Assembly (NCBI GenBank): GCA_937924775.1
Contig: CALDUT010000001.1
Span: 434,001 to 498,000 of the forward strand
Reading direction: 5' to 3'
Length of the DNA stretch: 64,000 nt
Source of the DNA: an uncultured Gemmata sp.
GTDB taxonomy: Bacteria > Planctomycetota > Planctomycetia > Gemmatales > Gemmataceae
In this document: one piece after another, positions 35,410 through 43,709 of the stretch
How the letters are laid out: each line of letters begins with the position of its first letter
How positions within the stretch are numbered: the first letter of the stretch is position 1
Translations under genes and position numbers: made by a program
Notes under the pieces: generated by a model
Seen by the model: only the letters and a program-made list of their open reading frames with translations
The model's database searches: none
What the model was told of the DNA's origin: nothing

Positions 35410-36540
35410 TTACCATTGCGGAATGGCGACCCGCTCGCCGCCCTTCATCGCGCTTTCGTGGGCACACAGGCCCACGAGCGTCCAATTGGCGCTGGTGGGA
35501 GCATCGGGGAAGGCCGGACGTTCGCCCAACACGGCCATGAGGAAGTTGTGGGCCAGGTGGGGATGGCTTCCGCCGTGCCCGGCCCCTTGCAAGAAGCTCA
35601 GGTGGGTGGCATCGTGGATGGCTCCGGTGAATTTGCGAATCGGTTCCGGCAGCCGCCCGGCGAAGTCCGGAACTTTTACCCGCCGTGGGATTTGCGGCTC
35701 CGGCAGTCCACGCATGTGCAATACCGGCTCTTCGCCCTCCAATTGCTGCCACTCGAAACTGACGTTCGACGCCATCACATCGAAACTCTCACGATATTGC
35801 CGGGCCGTGTCGTAGAGGCTGCGGGTCACTTCGGCACAAATGTCGCTGTCTTTGATTTTGAAGGTGGCCGTTTCAATGGCAAACGGTGAACCATAAATCG
35901 GGATGTATTCTTCGCGAATCCGCCCCGACCCGTGACAGACCACACTCTCCGCCATTGCCAGCTTCCCCTTGGCCGGATCGGAGAGAATCGCCAAACACGG
36001 GCTGACGCAATGGGTCGCGTACCACATCGGCGGCAAACCCGGCCAATAGCCCGGCCAACCGTCCATGTCCTGCTGGTGGCTGCCGCGGAGGAATTGAATC
36101 CGCCCCAGGACCCCTCGATCGTACAGGTCTTTGACGAAGAGATACTCGCGGCTGTATACCACCGTTTCCATCATCATGTAGACTTTGCCGGTTTGCCGCT
36201 GCAGCTTCACAATCTCCTCGATTTCCTGCTTGGTGGTCGCCATCGGGACGGTGCAGGCGACGTGTTTACCGGCTTTGAGCGCGGCGATCGTTTGCGGGGC
36301 ATGGTCGGGAATGGGGCTGTTGATGTGAACCGCGTCGATGTTCGGGTCTTTCAGCAATTCCTCATAGCTACTGTAGGCTTGGGGAACCCCGAATTGCTTC
36401 TGGCAGCGTTCCAATTCGGCCTTGTTGCGGCGGCAGATGGCGTACATCTCGGCGTTGGGGTGCGCCTGATAAATCGGAATGAACTCCGCCCCAAAGCCTA
36501 GCCCCACAATCGCCACGCGAACCCGTTGAGTGCTACTCAT
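35410..36540 (-). CDS. Gfo/Idh/MocA family oxidoreductase
   Basis: 376 aa from ATG 36540, where the Rossmann domain starts; the frame is open 71 codons further upstream but that stretch does not look like protein. Seen: the nucleotide-binding VRVAIVGLGFGAEFIPIY (about residues 6-23), AVHINSPIPDHAPQTIAALKAG (about 72-93) and the EKP-loop equivalent HVACTVPMATTKQE, where the common Glu-Lys-Pro is Thr-Val-Pro. The C-terminal alpha/beta domain follows. Family members oxidise or reduce sugars, inositols or related compounds with NAD(P). No signal peptide. Loss of the EKP lysine may mean altered chemistry or a non-redox role. Confidence 0.85.
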   Translation of the reverse strand: MSSTQRVRVAIVGLGFGAEFIPIYQAHPNAEMYAICRRNKAELERCQKQFGVPQAYSSYEELLKDPNIDAVHINSPIPDHAPQTIAALKAGKHVACTVPMATTKQEIEEIVKLQRQTGKVYMMMETVVYSREYLFVKDLYDRGVLGRIQFLRGSHQQDMDGWPGYWPGLPPMWYATHCVSPCLAILSDPAKGKLAMAESVVCHGSGRIREEYIPIYGSPFAIETATFKIKDSDICAEVTRSLYDTARQYRESFDVMASNVSFEWQQLEGEEPVLHMRGLPEPQIPRRVKVPDFAGRLPEPIRKFTGAIHDATHLSFLQGAGHGGSHPHLAHNFLMAVLGERPAFPDAPTSANWTLVGLCAHESAMKGGERVAIPQW

Positions 36541-37035
36541 GTATGAAACCCCTTGAGGAGGAGGAAGAACTTGCTCGCAGATTACGAGAGCTTCCACACG
36601 CGGGCAATGAGAAAGACACGCAGATCGCCCCCCGGACCGTGGCTGCGATGGATTTTCTCCCCAGCGGTTTCGCGGGCGCGAACCTTCTGTACGGCCATGT
36701 CTCTTTTTGTCAGCACAAGCCACCGGTGGCCGGACGCGGGCCCCAGTTCCCACGGGCCCAGTCTATCACCGAGTGGGCGGGTCGGTTCGGGGCGGAAAGT
36801 CTGCGGATTCGCAAGAGCTTCACCGGACCCGTGACCGGGCGTTGAGAACCGAGGGGGAGCCAGCGCAGCCCCCGGAGGGACATTATCAAGAAGTTCATCG
36901 TCTGTGCGCTAACGAGTGTGCGGGTTGCTGTTGGGATACTTTCTCAGGCATATCCACAGACGTTCGCATCCTGGATCAACGCGGTGCAACCAACCGGTCA
37001 TTGACCGGCTTGGGCGATCGCGTTAGCATCGGCTT
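36541..37035. other. Intergenic region, 495 bases, ending in a promoter-like sequence
   Basis: Between the divergent oxidoreductase gene and the VOC remnant. A GGGGG/CCCCC hairpin lies near 36853-36874. An ATG at 36543 opens a frame of 100 codons on the plus strand, but it has no ribosome binding site and unconvincing composition. The final part carries the promoter-like element at 37001-37029. Confidence 0.4.
37001..37029 (+). promoter_or_regulatory. Sigma-70-like promoter before the VOC remnant
   Basis: TTGACC (37001-37006), a 17-base spacer and TAGCAT (37024-37029). The ATG of the truncated VOC frame begins seven bases after the -10 box, so a transcript from here would be nearly leaderless. 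It may now drive the DUF429 gene downstream. Confidence 0.4.
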
Positions 37036-37167
37036 ATGCCAGCCATTCAAGAGACTCTCGAAACGGCACTGTATGTCGACGATCTGTCGCGTTCGTTCCA
37101 GTTCTACGAAGAAAACACATGGGCAAGGCAGTTGAAACCGCGTCTGGGTCCGGAATCGAATGCGTGA
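37036..37167 (+). pseudogene. Truncated VOC (glyoxalase/bleomycin-resistance) gene remnant
   Basis: A frame of 43 codons from ATG 37036 reads MPAIQETLETALYVDDLSRS and then FQFYEEN. The pattern xxALYVDDLxRSxxFYxx is the first beta-alpha unit of VOC/glyoxalase proteins, which are normally 120-140 aa. After residue 27 the similarity ends and a stop follows at 37165-37167, inside the start region of the DUF429 gene. The best reading is that a deletion joined the 5' end of a VOC gene to downstream DNA. The N-terminus, and a promoter-like element before it, are kept. Confidence 0.6.
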
Positions 37168-37186
37168 ACCGAAGGGTAAGTTCGGG

Positions 37187-37861
37187 ATGGGGTCCAAACG
37201 CCTGTCAACCATCGCCTGGCAGGTGGTGGGGATCGACCTGGCCGGGCCGGCAAACGCCCGTGACTCCGTGATGGTGCAGTTCCACGCCCACGACCACACA
37301 TTGCAACTGGGCGAAGTCCATCCCCACGCCGACGACCGCTGCATCTGGGAACGCTTCTGCGTGTGGACTGCGGAATCTGCGATCGTGGTTGGTCTTGATG
37401 CGCCGCTGTCGTACCAGGGTGGTGGTGGCGATCGCCCCGGGGATGCCCGCTTGCGGCAAGCGATCAGAAGCGTTGGCTTGCTGCCGGGATCGGTCATGCC
37501 GCCGACGCTGCACCGCATGGTTTATCTGACGCTCCGCGGGCTAGGGGTGGCCCGGTTGTTACAAACTCTCACACCGCGGGTTCCGGCGATTGTGGAAGTA
37601 CATCCCGGAGCCGCGCTGGCCCTTCGCGGCGCACCGCCCGAGGCCGTTCGCACATTCAAGCATCAATCCCAGAGCCGCCGGGAATTGCTCCGCTGGCTGG
37701 AAGGGCAAGGGCTTCGGGAGGTTACGCGGCGGCGGGCACCGAGCGATCATTTCGTCGCAGCCTGTGCGGCGGCCTTCGCCGCGTGGAAGTGGCAACAGGG
37801 CCAAGCGGTGTGGCGGGAACCGGCCAACCCGCCCTTTCATCCCTTCGATTACGCTTGCTGA
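37187..37861 (+). CDS. DUF429 domain-containing protein
   Basis: 224 aa from ATG 37187, preceded by GAAGGGTAAGTTCGGG; an ATG at 37160 would add nine residues and overlap the VOC remnant. DUF429 proteins have an RNase H-like fold and are predicted nucleases, with no proven substrate. Seen: VVGIDLAGPANARDS (about residues 13-27) with the first acidic residue, VVGLDAPLSYQGGG (near 68) with the second, VEVHPGAALAL near 136, and SDHFVAACAAAFAAW near 195 with the last Asp. Cytoplasmic. Free-standing. Confidence 0.8.
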   Translation: MGSKRLSTIAWQVVGIDLAGPANARDSVMVQFHAHDHTLQLGEVHPHADDRCIWERFCVWTAESAIVVGLDAPLSYQGGGGDRPGDARLRQAIRSVGLLPGSVMPPTLHRMVYLTLRGLGVARLLQTLTPRVPAIVEVHPGAALALRGAPPEAVRTFKHQSQSRRELLRWLEGQGLREVTRRRAPSDHFVAACAAAFAAWKWQQGQAVWREPANPPFHPFDYAC

Positions 37862-38075
37862 CACACCGGTTCTGGCGTGCGCTCCAGGAAGCCTGTACAC
37901 CCCCCGGTGACTCTTGCGCTGACGCCGCGGAAACGGCGGGTTAGTGTTTCCCGAGCCGTCAGGAGCGGAGCGGCCCAAGCCCGCCGGTGCGTACAGAATC
38001 TCTTCTCCCCCGACGCCCAAGAGGCCTCGGCCGGCCGGGAGCCTGAACAAGGGGGCGGCCAGTACGATGCGACTT

Positions 38076-39353
38076 TCAGGCCGCGGCCACGACCGGCAGC
38101 ACATACGGCCCTTTGGGAATGACCGCCAGTTTCGCGTGCGGCCCGTACTCTGCCAGCGCATCGGCAACGGCCTGTTCCACGCTCGCGACCGGTTCGACCC
38201 GGCAACGCCGCAGGACCTCCGCTGGCAGCCCATCGCTCACAACCTTCACCCGGCAATGCTTTAACACTTTCTTGAGCATTACCAGTTGCCACTCGTCCAT
38301 CTCGCAGGTGTCGGATTGCGAAGGTTGGTCGTAGGCTCCGGTCGCCGCGTAGCGGTCGAGCAGGTCGCGGAACTCCGGGCTGCCCAGACCTTCGGTCAGG
38401 CTCGCAGCCAATATGATGGTACCGCCGCGGCGGACGATGGGCAGTGCCCCGGTTAGACCTTTCACGGCTTGGTACCACGTTGTATCGAGGGGATAGCCGG
38501 CACAACTGGTGACGACCACATCCACCGGATGAGGAACCCCCGCGCGAACCACCTTCTGGCAGAAGGCCACCCCCGCTTCCCAGGCCTGAATCATGTCGCC
38601 GGCCCACAACCCGGTGATCTGACGGCTCCCGTCAATGCAAACGTTAACAATGAAATCGCAACCAGCCATCTGGGCAATGAGGGTATTTTCTTCGTGAACC
38701 GGGTTACCCTCCAGGCTGCCGCAATCGGCCTTGGGGTGTTCGAGAAAACGCGGCCCATGCCAGACTTTGACCGTTTCCAACCCCGCGAGACCGGGGCAGA
38801 TCACCTTCCGACCGCCGCTGTAACCCGCCATCAGGTGCGGTTCGATCAGGCCGGTGGTGATTTTCAATTCGGCACGCGTGTAGCGTTTGTCGATCCACAC
38901 CGGCACGCCGCGGGGGGTGGTGCCCAGAAAATCGTGTTCGTCGTGGGCTTTGCCGTGGTGGTTTTCGCAGCGGTAGTGGGTGGCGACATATTCACCCACC
39001 AGTTCGATCAATTCGTCGCCGACATTGGGGCGGTGCAAGCCCGTGGCCACGAGGATGGTAATTCCGCTGCGGGGTACTCCCGCTGCTTCGAGCGTCTGGA
39101 GAATCGGCGGCAGCAAGAAGGCATTGGGAACCGGCCGGGTGATGTCACAAACGACGACACAGGCAGTCTTTTTGCCACGGGCCAGGTCGGCCAGCGGTGG
39201 GGTGCCGATGGGCTGCGCCAGGGCGGCCCGAAGAGCCGCGAGGGGGTCCCCCAGCGGCGGAGCGGATTGAATCGTCAGCGGGGGAGCAAGCAGCCGCTCG
39301 TCGGGCAGCGTGACGATTAGCCCGGTTTTTCCATAATCGAGGGTAACACGCAT
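38076..39353 (-). CDS. larA: Nickel-dependent lactate racemase-family protein (LarA-like)
   Basis: 425 aa, the usual length. LarA racemises lactate, or a related 2-hydroxy acid, using the nickel-pincer nucleotide cofactor. The key residues are present one position earlier than in Lactiplantibacillus LarA: His107 in ATGLHRP, His173 and Lys183 in [17 protein letters not shown] (the Lys that tethers the cofactor), and His199 in VKVWHGPRF, the nickel ligand. DITRPVPN near residue 70 is also typical. Cofactor synthesis needs LarB, LarC and LarE, none of which is in this window. LarA homologues act on many hydroxy acids, so the substrate is open. Monocistronic. Confidence 0.9.
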   Translation of the reverse strand: MRVTLDYGKTGLIVTLPDERLLAPPLTIQSAPPLGDPLAALRAALAQPIGTPPLADLARGKKTACVVVCDITRPVPNAFLLPPILQTLEAAGVPRSGITILVATGLHRPNVGDELIELVGEYVATHYRCENHHGKAHDEHDFLGTTPRGVPVWIDKRYTRAELKITTGLIEPHLMAGYSGGRKVICPGLAGLETVKVWHGPRFLEHPKADCGSLEGNPVHEENTLIAQMAGCDFIVNVCIDGSRQITGLWAGDMIQAWEAGVAFCQKVVRAGVPHPVDVVVTSCAGYPLDTTWYQAVKGLTGALPIVRRGGTIILAASLTEGLGSPEFRDLLDRYAATGAYDQPSQSDTCEMDEWQLVMLKKVLKHCRVKVVSDGLPAEVLRRCRVEPVASVEQAVADALAEYGPHAKLAVIPKGPYVLPVVAAA

Positions 39354-39492
39354 GGGAATTATCAGTTAATTGGTGAAAATTGTGATGTTTCACGGGGCGC
39401 AAGTGGGGCTTGCCGCGGAAAGCGGCCGGCTCTAGGATCACATTTCCGGTGGCCGTGAACCACTGACGAACCATCATAACCGATTTACCCCT

Positions 39493-39720
39493 ATGTCTAT
39501 CGATAAAAGCCTCAAGCGCAAAGGCGGTTTGGCGAAACAGCGCTGCGTGCTGACGCGGGCCGAACGGATTGCCAAAATGATCGAAAATGGACAATTCCCG
39601 GAAGGTCGTAGCCCCTACGGATTACCGAAAACCCGCGTGCAGAAGATTGTGCTGAAGAAGAAGTCGAAGAAGGAAGCCGCCGAAGGCACAGCCCCCGCGG
39701 GCGGTGCCGCCAAGAAGTAG
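39493..39720 (+). CDS. PVC-type small basic protein
   Basis: 75 aa, very rich in Lys and Arg. The sequence MSIDKSLKRKGGLAKQR, then VLTRAERI and GLPKTRVQKIVLKKKSKK, matches the conserved 'small basic protein' of Planctomycetes, Verrucomicrobia and Chlamydiae, thought from its charge and conservation to associate with the ribosome or RNA. The Ala/Gly-rich end is probably disordered. It starts 139 bases upstream from the divergent larA gene and ends 94 bases before folK. No clear ribosome binding site is visible. Confidence 0.88.
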   Translation: MSIDKSLKRKGGLAKQRCVLTRAERIAKMIENGQFPEGRSPYGLPKTRVQKIVLKKKSKKEAAEGTAPAGGAAKK

Positions 39721-39813
39721 CCCCCCCGGGCCGTTCCTGGCTTCTGTCGGATACGGGCGTGGTCGGACCAACGACCGTTCCTGTATCCCCCGCTCGTTTT
39801 GTGTTCAGCCATC

Positions 39814-41028
39814 ATGCCCATTGCGTATGTGGCTCTCGGTTCGAACCTCGGGGACCGTTTCGCCCATCTCTCGGCCGCCATACGCCGTTTGCGGGCCGAA
39901 CCGGGGATTCGGGTTCACGCCGTCTCATCCTTCTATGTCACGGCCCCGGTGAATTGCCCGCCGGGTTCCGGGGAATTCCTCAATGCCGTCGCTGCGATCG
40001 AAACCCACCGGAGCCCTGCCAATCTGTTGCGGCTGCTTCTGGGCATAGAACGACAGTTCGGTCGCATTCGCAGTCAACCTAACGCCCCGCGAACGCTCGA
40101 TCTCGACCTCATCCTGTACGACGATTACATCCTTGCATCCGAGGAACTGACCTTGCCGCATCCACGGATGCACGAACGGGCGTTCGTGATGGTCCCGCTA
40201 GCGGAGATCGCCCCCGATGCCCGGCATCCGGGGCTGAAGAAGACCGCACGCGAACTCGCCGCGGCGACAGACGCCAGCGGCCTTCGTATCGCCACGCCAG
40301 ACCCCGCGGACCGTCCGCGGCTATTGGTGGGGATGCGGGCCCTGGTGACCGGTTCGACCCGGGGCATTGGTGCCAGCATCGCAGAAGCGCTCGCCGAACA
40401 GGGAGCCGAAGTCATTCGCCACGGCCGCCGACCGGCTCCAGGACGGCATCTCGTGGCCGATCTTCGCGACCCGGTGCAGGTCGATCGACTCGCCCACGAC
40501 GCTTGGCAGTTGCTGAACGGCCTGGATATGCTCATCTGCAATGCCGGAGCAGATATTCTCACCGGCGAAGGACCGCAATGGCCATTCGACAGGAAACTCG
40601 AAGAGCTACTGGCGGTGGATGTGAAAGCCACCATCCGCTTGGCCCGGACCATCGGCCAGCAGATGAAAACGCAGGGCCGCGGCTGCATCATCACGATGGG
40701 CTGGGATCAGGCCGAAACCGGCATGGAAGGCGATAGCGGGGAATTGTTTGCCGCTGTCAAAGGCGCGGTGATGAGCTTCACACGCAGCCTCGCGAAAAGC
40801 CTGGCTCCCGAAGTGCGGGTCAATTGCTTGGCCCCGGGGTGGATTCGCACCGCGTGGGGGGAAACCGCCAGCGACGTCTGGCAAGAGCGGGTTCGCCGGG
40901 AAACACCGTTGGGTATCTGGGGGCTACCGGAGGATGTCGCCGCGGCGGCCGTGTGGCTGGCCAGCCCAGCCGCCCAATTCATCACGGGGCAAACCATCCG
41001 CGTCAACGGCGGAGCCATTCGTGCTTGA
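39814..41028 (+). CDS. folK: FolK-SDR fusion with degenerate SDR catalytic site
   Basis: 404 aa from ATG 39814. Residues 1-165 are HPPK (FolK), which transfers pyrophosphate from ATP to 6-hydroxymethyl-dihydropterin in folate synthesis: YVALGSNLGDR (5-15), the GSGEFLNAVAAI region, RTLDLDLILYDD (93-104) with the two catalytic Asp, and LPHPRMHERAFVMVPLAEIA. Residues 173-404 are a short-chain dehydrogenase/reductase: TGSTRGIG (179-186, NAD(P) loop), NAG (243-245). The catalytic Tyr of YxxxK is Phe312 (FAAVK, Lys316 kept), and the catalytic Ser position in TMGW (294-297) is not Ser. The SDR half could be a pterin-reductase relative with a changed mechanism, or only a binding or structural domain. 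Confidence 0.88.
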   Translation: MPIAYVALGSNLGDRFAHLSAAIRRLRAEPGIRVHAVSSFYVTAPVNCPPGSGEFLNAVAAIETHRSPANLLRLLLGIERQFGRIRSQPNAPRTLDLDLILYDDYILASEELTLPHPRMHERAFVMVPLAEIAPDARHPGLKKTARELAAATDASGLRIATPDPADRPRLLVGMRALVTGSTRGIGASIAEALAEQGAEVIRHGRRPAPGRHLVADLRDPVQVDRLAHDAWQLLNGLDMLICNAGADILTGEGPQWPFDRKLEELLAVDVKATIRLARTIGQQMKTQGRGCIITMGWDQAETGMEGDSGELFAAVKGAVMSFTRSLAKSLAPEVRVNCLAPGWIRTAWGETASDVWQERVRRETPLGIWGLPEDVAAAAVWLASPAAQFITGQTIRVNGGAIRA

Positions 41029-41069
41029 TTGACGAGCTGACGCCAGAAGCTGGCGAGTCTGTGTTTTAC

Positions 41070-41101
41070 GCGGAACCGGTGGCAGCGTATACCGGTTCCG
41101 C
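41070..41101. repeat. Perfect 11-bp inverted repeat between convergent genes
   Basis: GCGGAACCGGT and ACCGGTTCCGC flank a ten-base loop. It sits between the folK fusion (plus) and the lipoprotein gene (minus), where a bidirectional transcription end would be expected, but neither side has a T-tract. A smaller hairpin CGCCAG-AAG-CTGGCG lies just before it. Confidence 0.6.
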
Positions 41102-41133
41102 AAGCGATGGTGTGCGGGGAGAAAAGGACACAC

Positions 41134-41319
41134 CTACTTTGCGATCGCGTCGCCAGCCTGGCCTGTGCTCGTTTTTCCACCCCCTTCACCGCTTATCTTA
41201 ATCCGCGGATCGTCCTTCACATCCACCGGTTTGGGGTCTTTGTCGGTGCTGGAAGAACAACCGGTCACCACCCACCCACCGACAACAAACGCCGCGATCA
41301 CAAGCCCTTGGCGTAACAT
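41134..41319 (-). CDS. Small lipoprotein
   Basis: 61 aa from ATG 41319, preceded by CAGGAGTTGTT (good ribosome binding site). A lipoprotein signal (MLRQGLVIAAFVVGGWVVTG, then Cys21 in VVTGCSSS) is followed by a short charged tail ending in KTSTGQAGDAIAK. Very small lipoproteins of this kind often sit downstream of DUF1559 prepilin-like genes in planctomycetes, as here (283 bases after it, same strand). Function unknown; probably membrane anchored and accessory to the neighbouring surface protein. Confidence 0.75.
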   Translation of the reverse strand: MLRQGLVIAAFVVGGWVVTGCSSSTDKDPKPVDVKDDPRIKISGEGGGKTSTGQAGDAIAK

Positions 41320-41602
41320 AACAACTCCTGTGAGTATGTCGAGGAAAGCCCCTGATGCCCGAGTGAGAGCCTCGGAACGAATTTGTGAAAAAGTTCTCAT
41401 TGTCGAAGATAGCCCGCGCGGCGGAAAAAGTCCCACGCGGGCGATCGTTCGATCGTTCCCGGGGCGGACGTGGGGCGGAATCCACGGCTCAATGCCTCCA
41501 CGTCCACAACGGGACACACGGTTTTTTTCGCCATCGTGGACGTAAGCCGTGCCCAGCACAGTTTTTACGTTACTGCACGATGCTACTGACTGGACCGTTG
41601 GT

Positions 41603-42619
41603 TCACTCCACCGACATCACCTGCCCATCGGCCCGACCGGTCAGGTAGACATAGAGGGCAAATTGCATATCCGGCGGAATCGACCGCACCGAGCCATCCG
41701 AATAGGCCACGTTGATGCGGTTTTGGGCATGGAAGCTTCCCGGTTGGTTGTTCGACATACCCATACCGCTGGGGAAATCGGGGGGGAAGCGGCAGTTGGG
41801 GTTGCTGCGGTTGGGGCAGGTGCCGAAATTCGAGTAGAAAATGGCGCTGGGCCATGACATCAACCCCCAGCCTTCCCCACTGGCAAGCCGAACAAAACCG
41901 CCGGCCGATTCCGCGAAGGCGATCGTGCTGGAGGTACCATCAGTAATGCTTGTGATTTTTACGCGCGATTGATAGTACATCACGCCATAGTAATCTTCGA
42001 AATCGCCGCTGGTACCTGCTGGCCCAGGCGACATATAGCCTCCCATCGGGGCGTAGTTGGTCACTCCCAGAATGCCGATCGGCGGGCGGGTGCTGTAGGT
42101 ATAGCTGGTGTTGGTCGCTAAACCGGTGGGGAAGTTCTTGGGAGCGAAGCCGGCGGTACGGATTTGCAATTGGGCGAAGTTGGTGCCCGGGGGATGCTGC
42201 GTCGCGGGACATAGGAAGGTGCGAATGTTGGCATCCCCGCCCCAGCGGCCCCGCGGCGGCGTGGCGGTGGCGTTGGTCGTGGTGTTGCCGGCTGCCGCCG
42301 AGAACCAATACGTTCCCGTGACCAAATCGAAGTTGTTGAAAACCGCTTCTTGCTCAATAAAGGGCAACAAATACACCAAGGCGCTGGTCATCCGAGCATC
42401 TTGCCCCGGGGGTAAAAACCCGTTGCTCGATTCATAGGTATGCAGAGCTAACCCTAGCTGTTTCAAGTTGTTGCGGCACGAGGTCGTGGCCGCGGCTTCC
42501 CGCACCTTCTGCACCGCGGGCAGCAATAACCCAATCAGAATCGCAATAATCGCAATCACCACCAACAACTCGATCAACGTGAAGGCGTTGCGAGTGCGCC
42601 TGGCACATCGACGTGGCAT
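41603..42619 (-). CDS. DUF1559 prepilin-like protein
   Basis: 338 aa from ATG 42619, preceded by GTGGGAGGGTTTCTG. The N-terminus is a type IV prepilin-like signal: [20 protein letters not shown] (about residues 11-30), with cleavage expected before FTLIE, followed by [13 protein letters not shown]. The DUF1559 body has [20 protein letters not shown] (about 47-66) and a C-terminal [20 protein letters not shown], the H-x-DG signature of the family. Planctomycete genomes carry dozens of such proteins, probably pseudopilin-like surface or secretion components. An 11-bp inverted repeat lies 82 bases upstream of the start. Confidence 0.92.
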   Translation of the reverse strand: MPRRCARRTRNAFTLIELLVVIAIIAILIGLLLPAVQKVREAAATTSCRNNLKQLGLALHTYESSNGFLPPGQDARMTSALVYLLPFIEQEAVFNNFDLVTGTYWFSAAAGNTTTNATATPPRGRWGGDANIRTFLCPATQHPPGTNFAQLQIRTAGFAPKNFPTGLATNTSYTYSTRPPIGILGVTNYAPMGGYMSPGPAGTSGDFEDYYGVMYYQSRVKITSITDGTSSTIAFAESAGGFVRLASGEGWGLMSWPSAIFYSNFGTCPNRSNPNCRFPPDFPSGMGMSNNQPGSFHAQNRINVAYSDGSVRSIPPDMQFALYVYLTGRADGQVMSVE

Positions 42620-43006
42620 CAGAAACCCTCCCACAACAAGTGGGGTTAGGATCCATCGGCGAGCGACCCGATGAATTTGCGAGCACCCCCACTTATACGC
42701 TTCAACTGAACAACCATAGTTCAGTTGAAACCCCAAAAAAAAGAAAATGAACGCGCAAGTCAGATTGGTGAGGGGGAAGAGGGGTTGGCGGTTCAAGAGG
42801 ACGCTGGGGAGCACAGCGGCTCTAAGCAAATCGTCAACCGTGAAGCCGCCTCACACTCATCCATCTTCGAAATCGACCGGCGAGTGTCAATAGAATTTTC
42901 ATAATTTCTACACACCGTCTCGTCGCGGTGGGTTGCGTCGGATTTTGCCACAAGCCGAATCGAGTTTGTGCTATATACGAGGGCGTTGTTGGTGGTCTGG
43001 CCCATT
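42620..43006. other. Upstream region of the DUF1559 gene
   Basis: 387 bases, A+T-richer than average. It contains the perfect inverted repeat at 42701-42729, and, on the minus strand just after it, GCGTATAAGT, which could serve as a -10 region. No coding frame is convincing. Confidence 0.45.
42701..42729 (-). promoter_or_regulatory. 11-bp inverted repeat upstream of DUF1559 gene
   Basis: TTCAACTGAAC and GTTCAGTTGAA flank a seven-base spacer. It lies 82 bases upstream of the DUF1559 start, beside a TATAAG sequence and an A/T run. Likely an operator or an RNA hairpin in the 5' leader; the perfect symmetry in A+T-rich DNA makes chance less likely. Confidence 0.5.
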
Positions 43007-43525
43007 TCAGACCACATCCGGACAAACAGCCATAATGTGGCGAAGAATGTCGCGAACAGAAATCATGCCGATCGGTTGGCCGTTCTCCACCACGGGCAAG
43101 TGGCGGTAGCCCCCGGCATCCATCTTACTGAGAGCCAAGGCGAGCATGTCGGTGGGGCGAACAGTCTCTGGATTGGGCGTCATGAAGTCGCGAACCGGTC
43201 GGTCGTGATAGCCGGGCTGGCCGGCAATTTTGGTGAGAAAGTCGCGTTCGGTGAGAATGCCGACCAATTCTCCTGCAGCGCCCACCACCAGAACCGCCCC
43301 GGTGCGCCCGGTGATCATTTGCAGCATCGCGTCGCCCAAGTTGGCGGTCACCGGCACGGTCAGCGGCGGGCGGGGTTCGAGGATGGATACTGGATCATGA
43401 ATCAGGCTCAATTCCACCGGGCCTTGAGCGGTCGGGGAATCGAGTTGCGTCAGCGCCAAGCCGCAGTTGGCGCACTGATCCGCCCCTGGCGGGTTTTTGT
43501 CGTAACCACAAGCGGGACAATACAT
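43007..43525 (-). CDS. Zinc-ribbon plus CBS-pair protein
   Basis: 172 aa from ATG 43525; ATG 43546 is also possible. A short zinc ribbon (MYCPACGYDKNP ... QCANCGLAL, Cys at about 3, 6, 19, 22) is followed by two CBS domains: one around VGILTERDFLTKIAG (about 95-109), the second around VRDFMTPNPETVRPTDMLAL and HLPVVENGQPIGMISVRDIL. CBS pairs bind adenosyl ligands and act as sensors. No catalytic domain is attached, so a regulatory role is likely. It lies 185 bases downstream of the korAB operon on the same strand. Confidence 0.85.
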   Translation of the reverse strand: MYCPACGYDKNPPGADQCANCGLALTQLDSPTAQGPVELSLIHDPVSILEPRPPLTVPVTANLGDAMLQMITGRTGAVLVVGAAGELVGILTERDFLTKIAGQPGYHDRPVRDFMTPNPETVRPTDMLALALSKMDAGGYRHLPVVENGQPIGMISVRDILRHIMAVCPDVV

Positions 43526-43709
43526 AACACCAACACTCGCTGGCATTGCGGCGGACCAAGTCAGCACTGGTCTTTGGAATCCCAGCCCGCGGCGGAGCCA
43601 AAGGCCCAACGCCGTGGGTCAGAATGGGATCGTGCAAACCCGCAAGCCCAGGCATTCCCGGCCAAGGGCTGCGGTGCTGTCCGCAGTATGACTCTTCCGC
43701 CGGAGTGTG

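Noticed and set aside
36543-36845. 100-codon plus-strand frame starting three bases from the oxidoreductase start
   Set aside because: No ribosome binding site and no recognisable protein features; it lies where a promoter region is expected.
39384-39400. TGTTTCACGGGG upstream of the small basic protein, considered as another parS-like element
   Set aside because: Only one half of the palindrome is present and none of the downstream conserved blocks follows.
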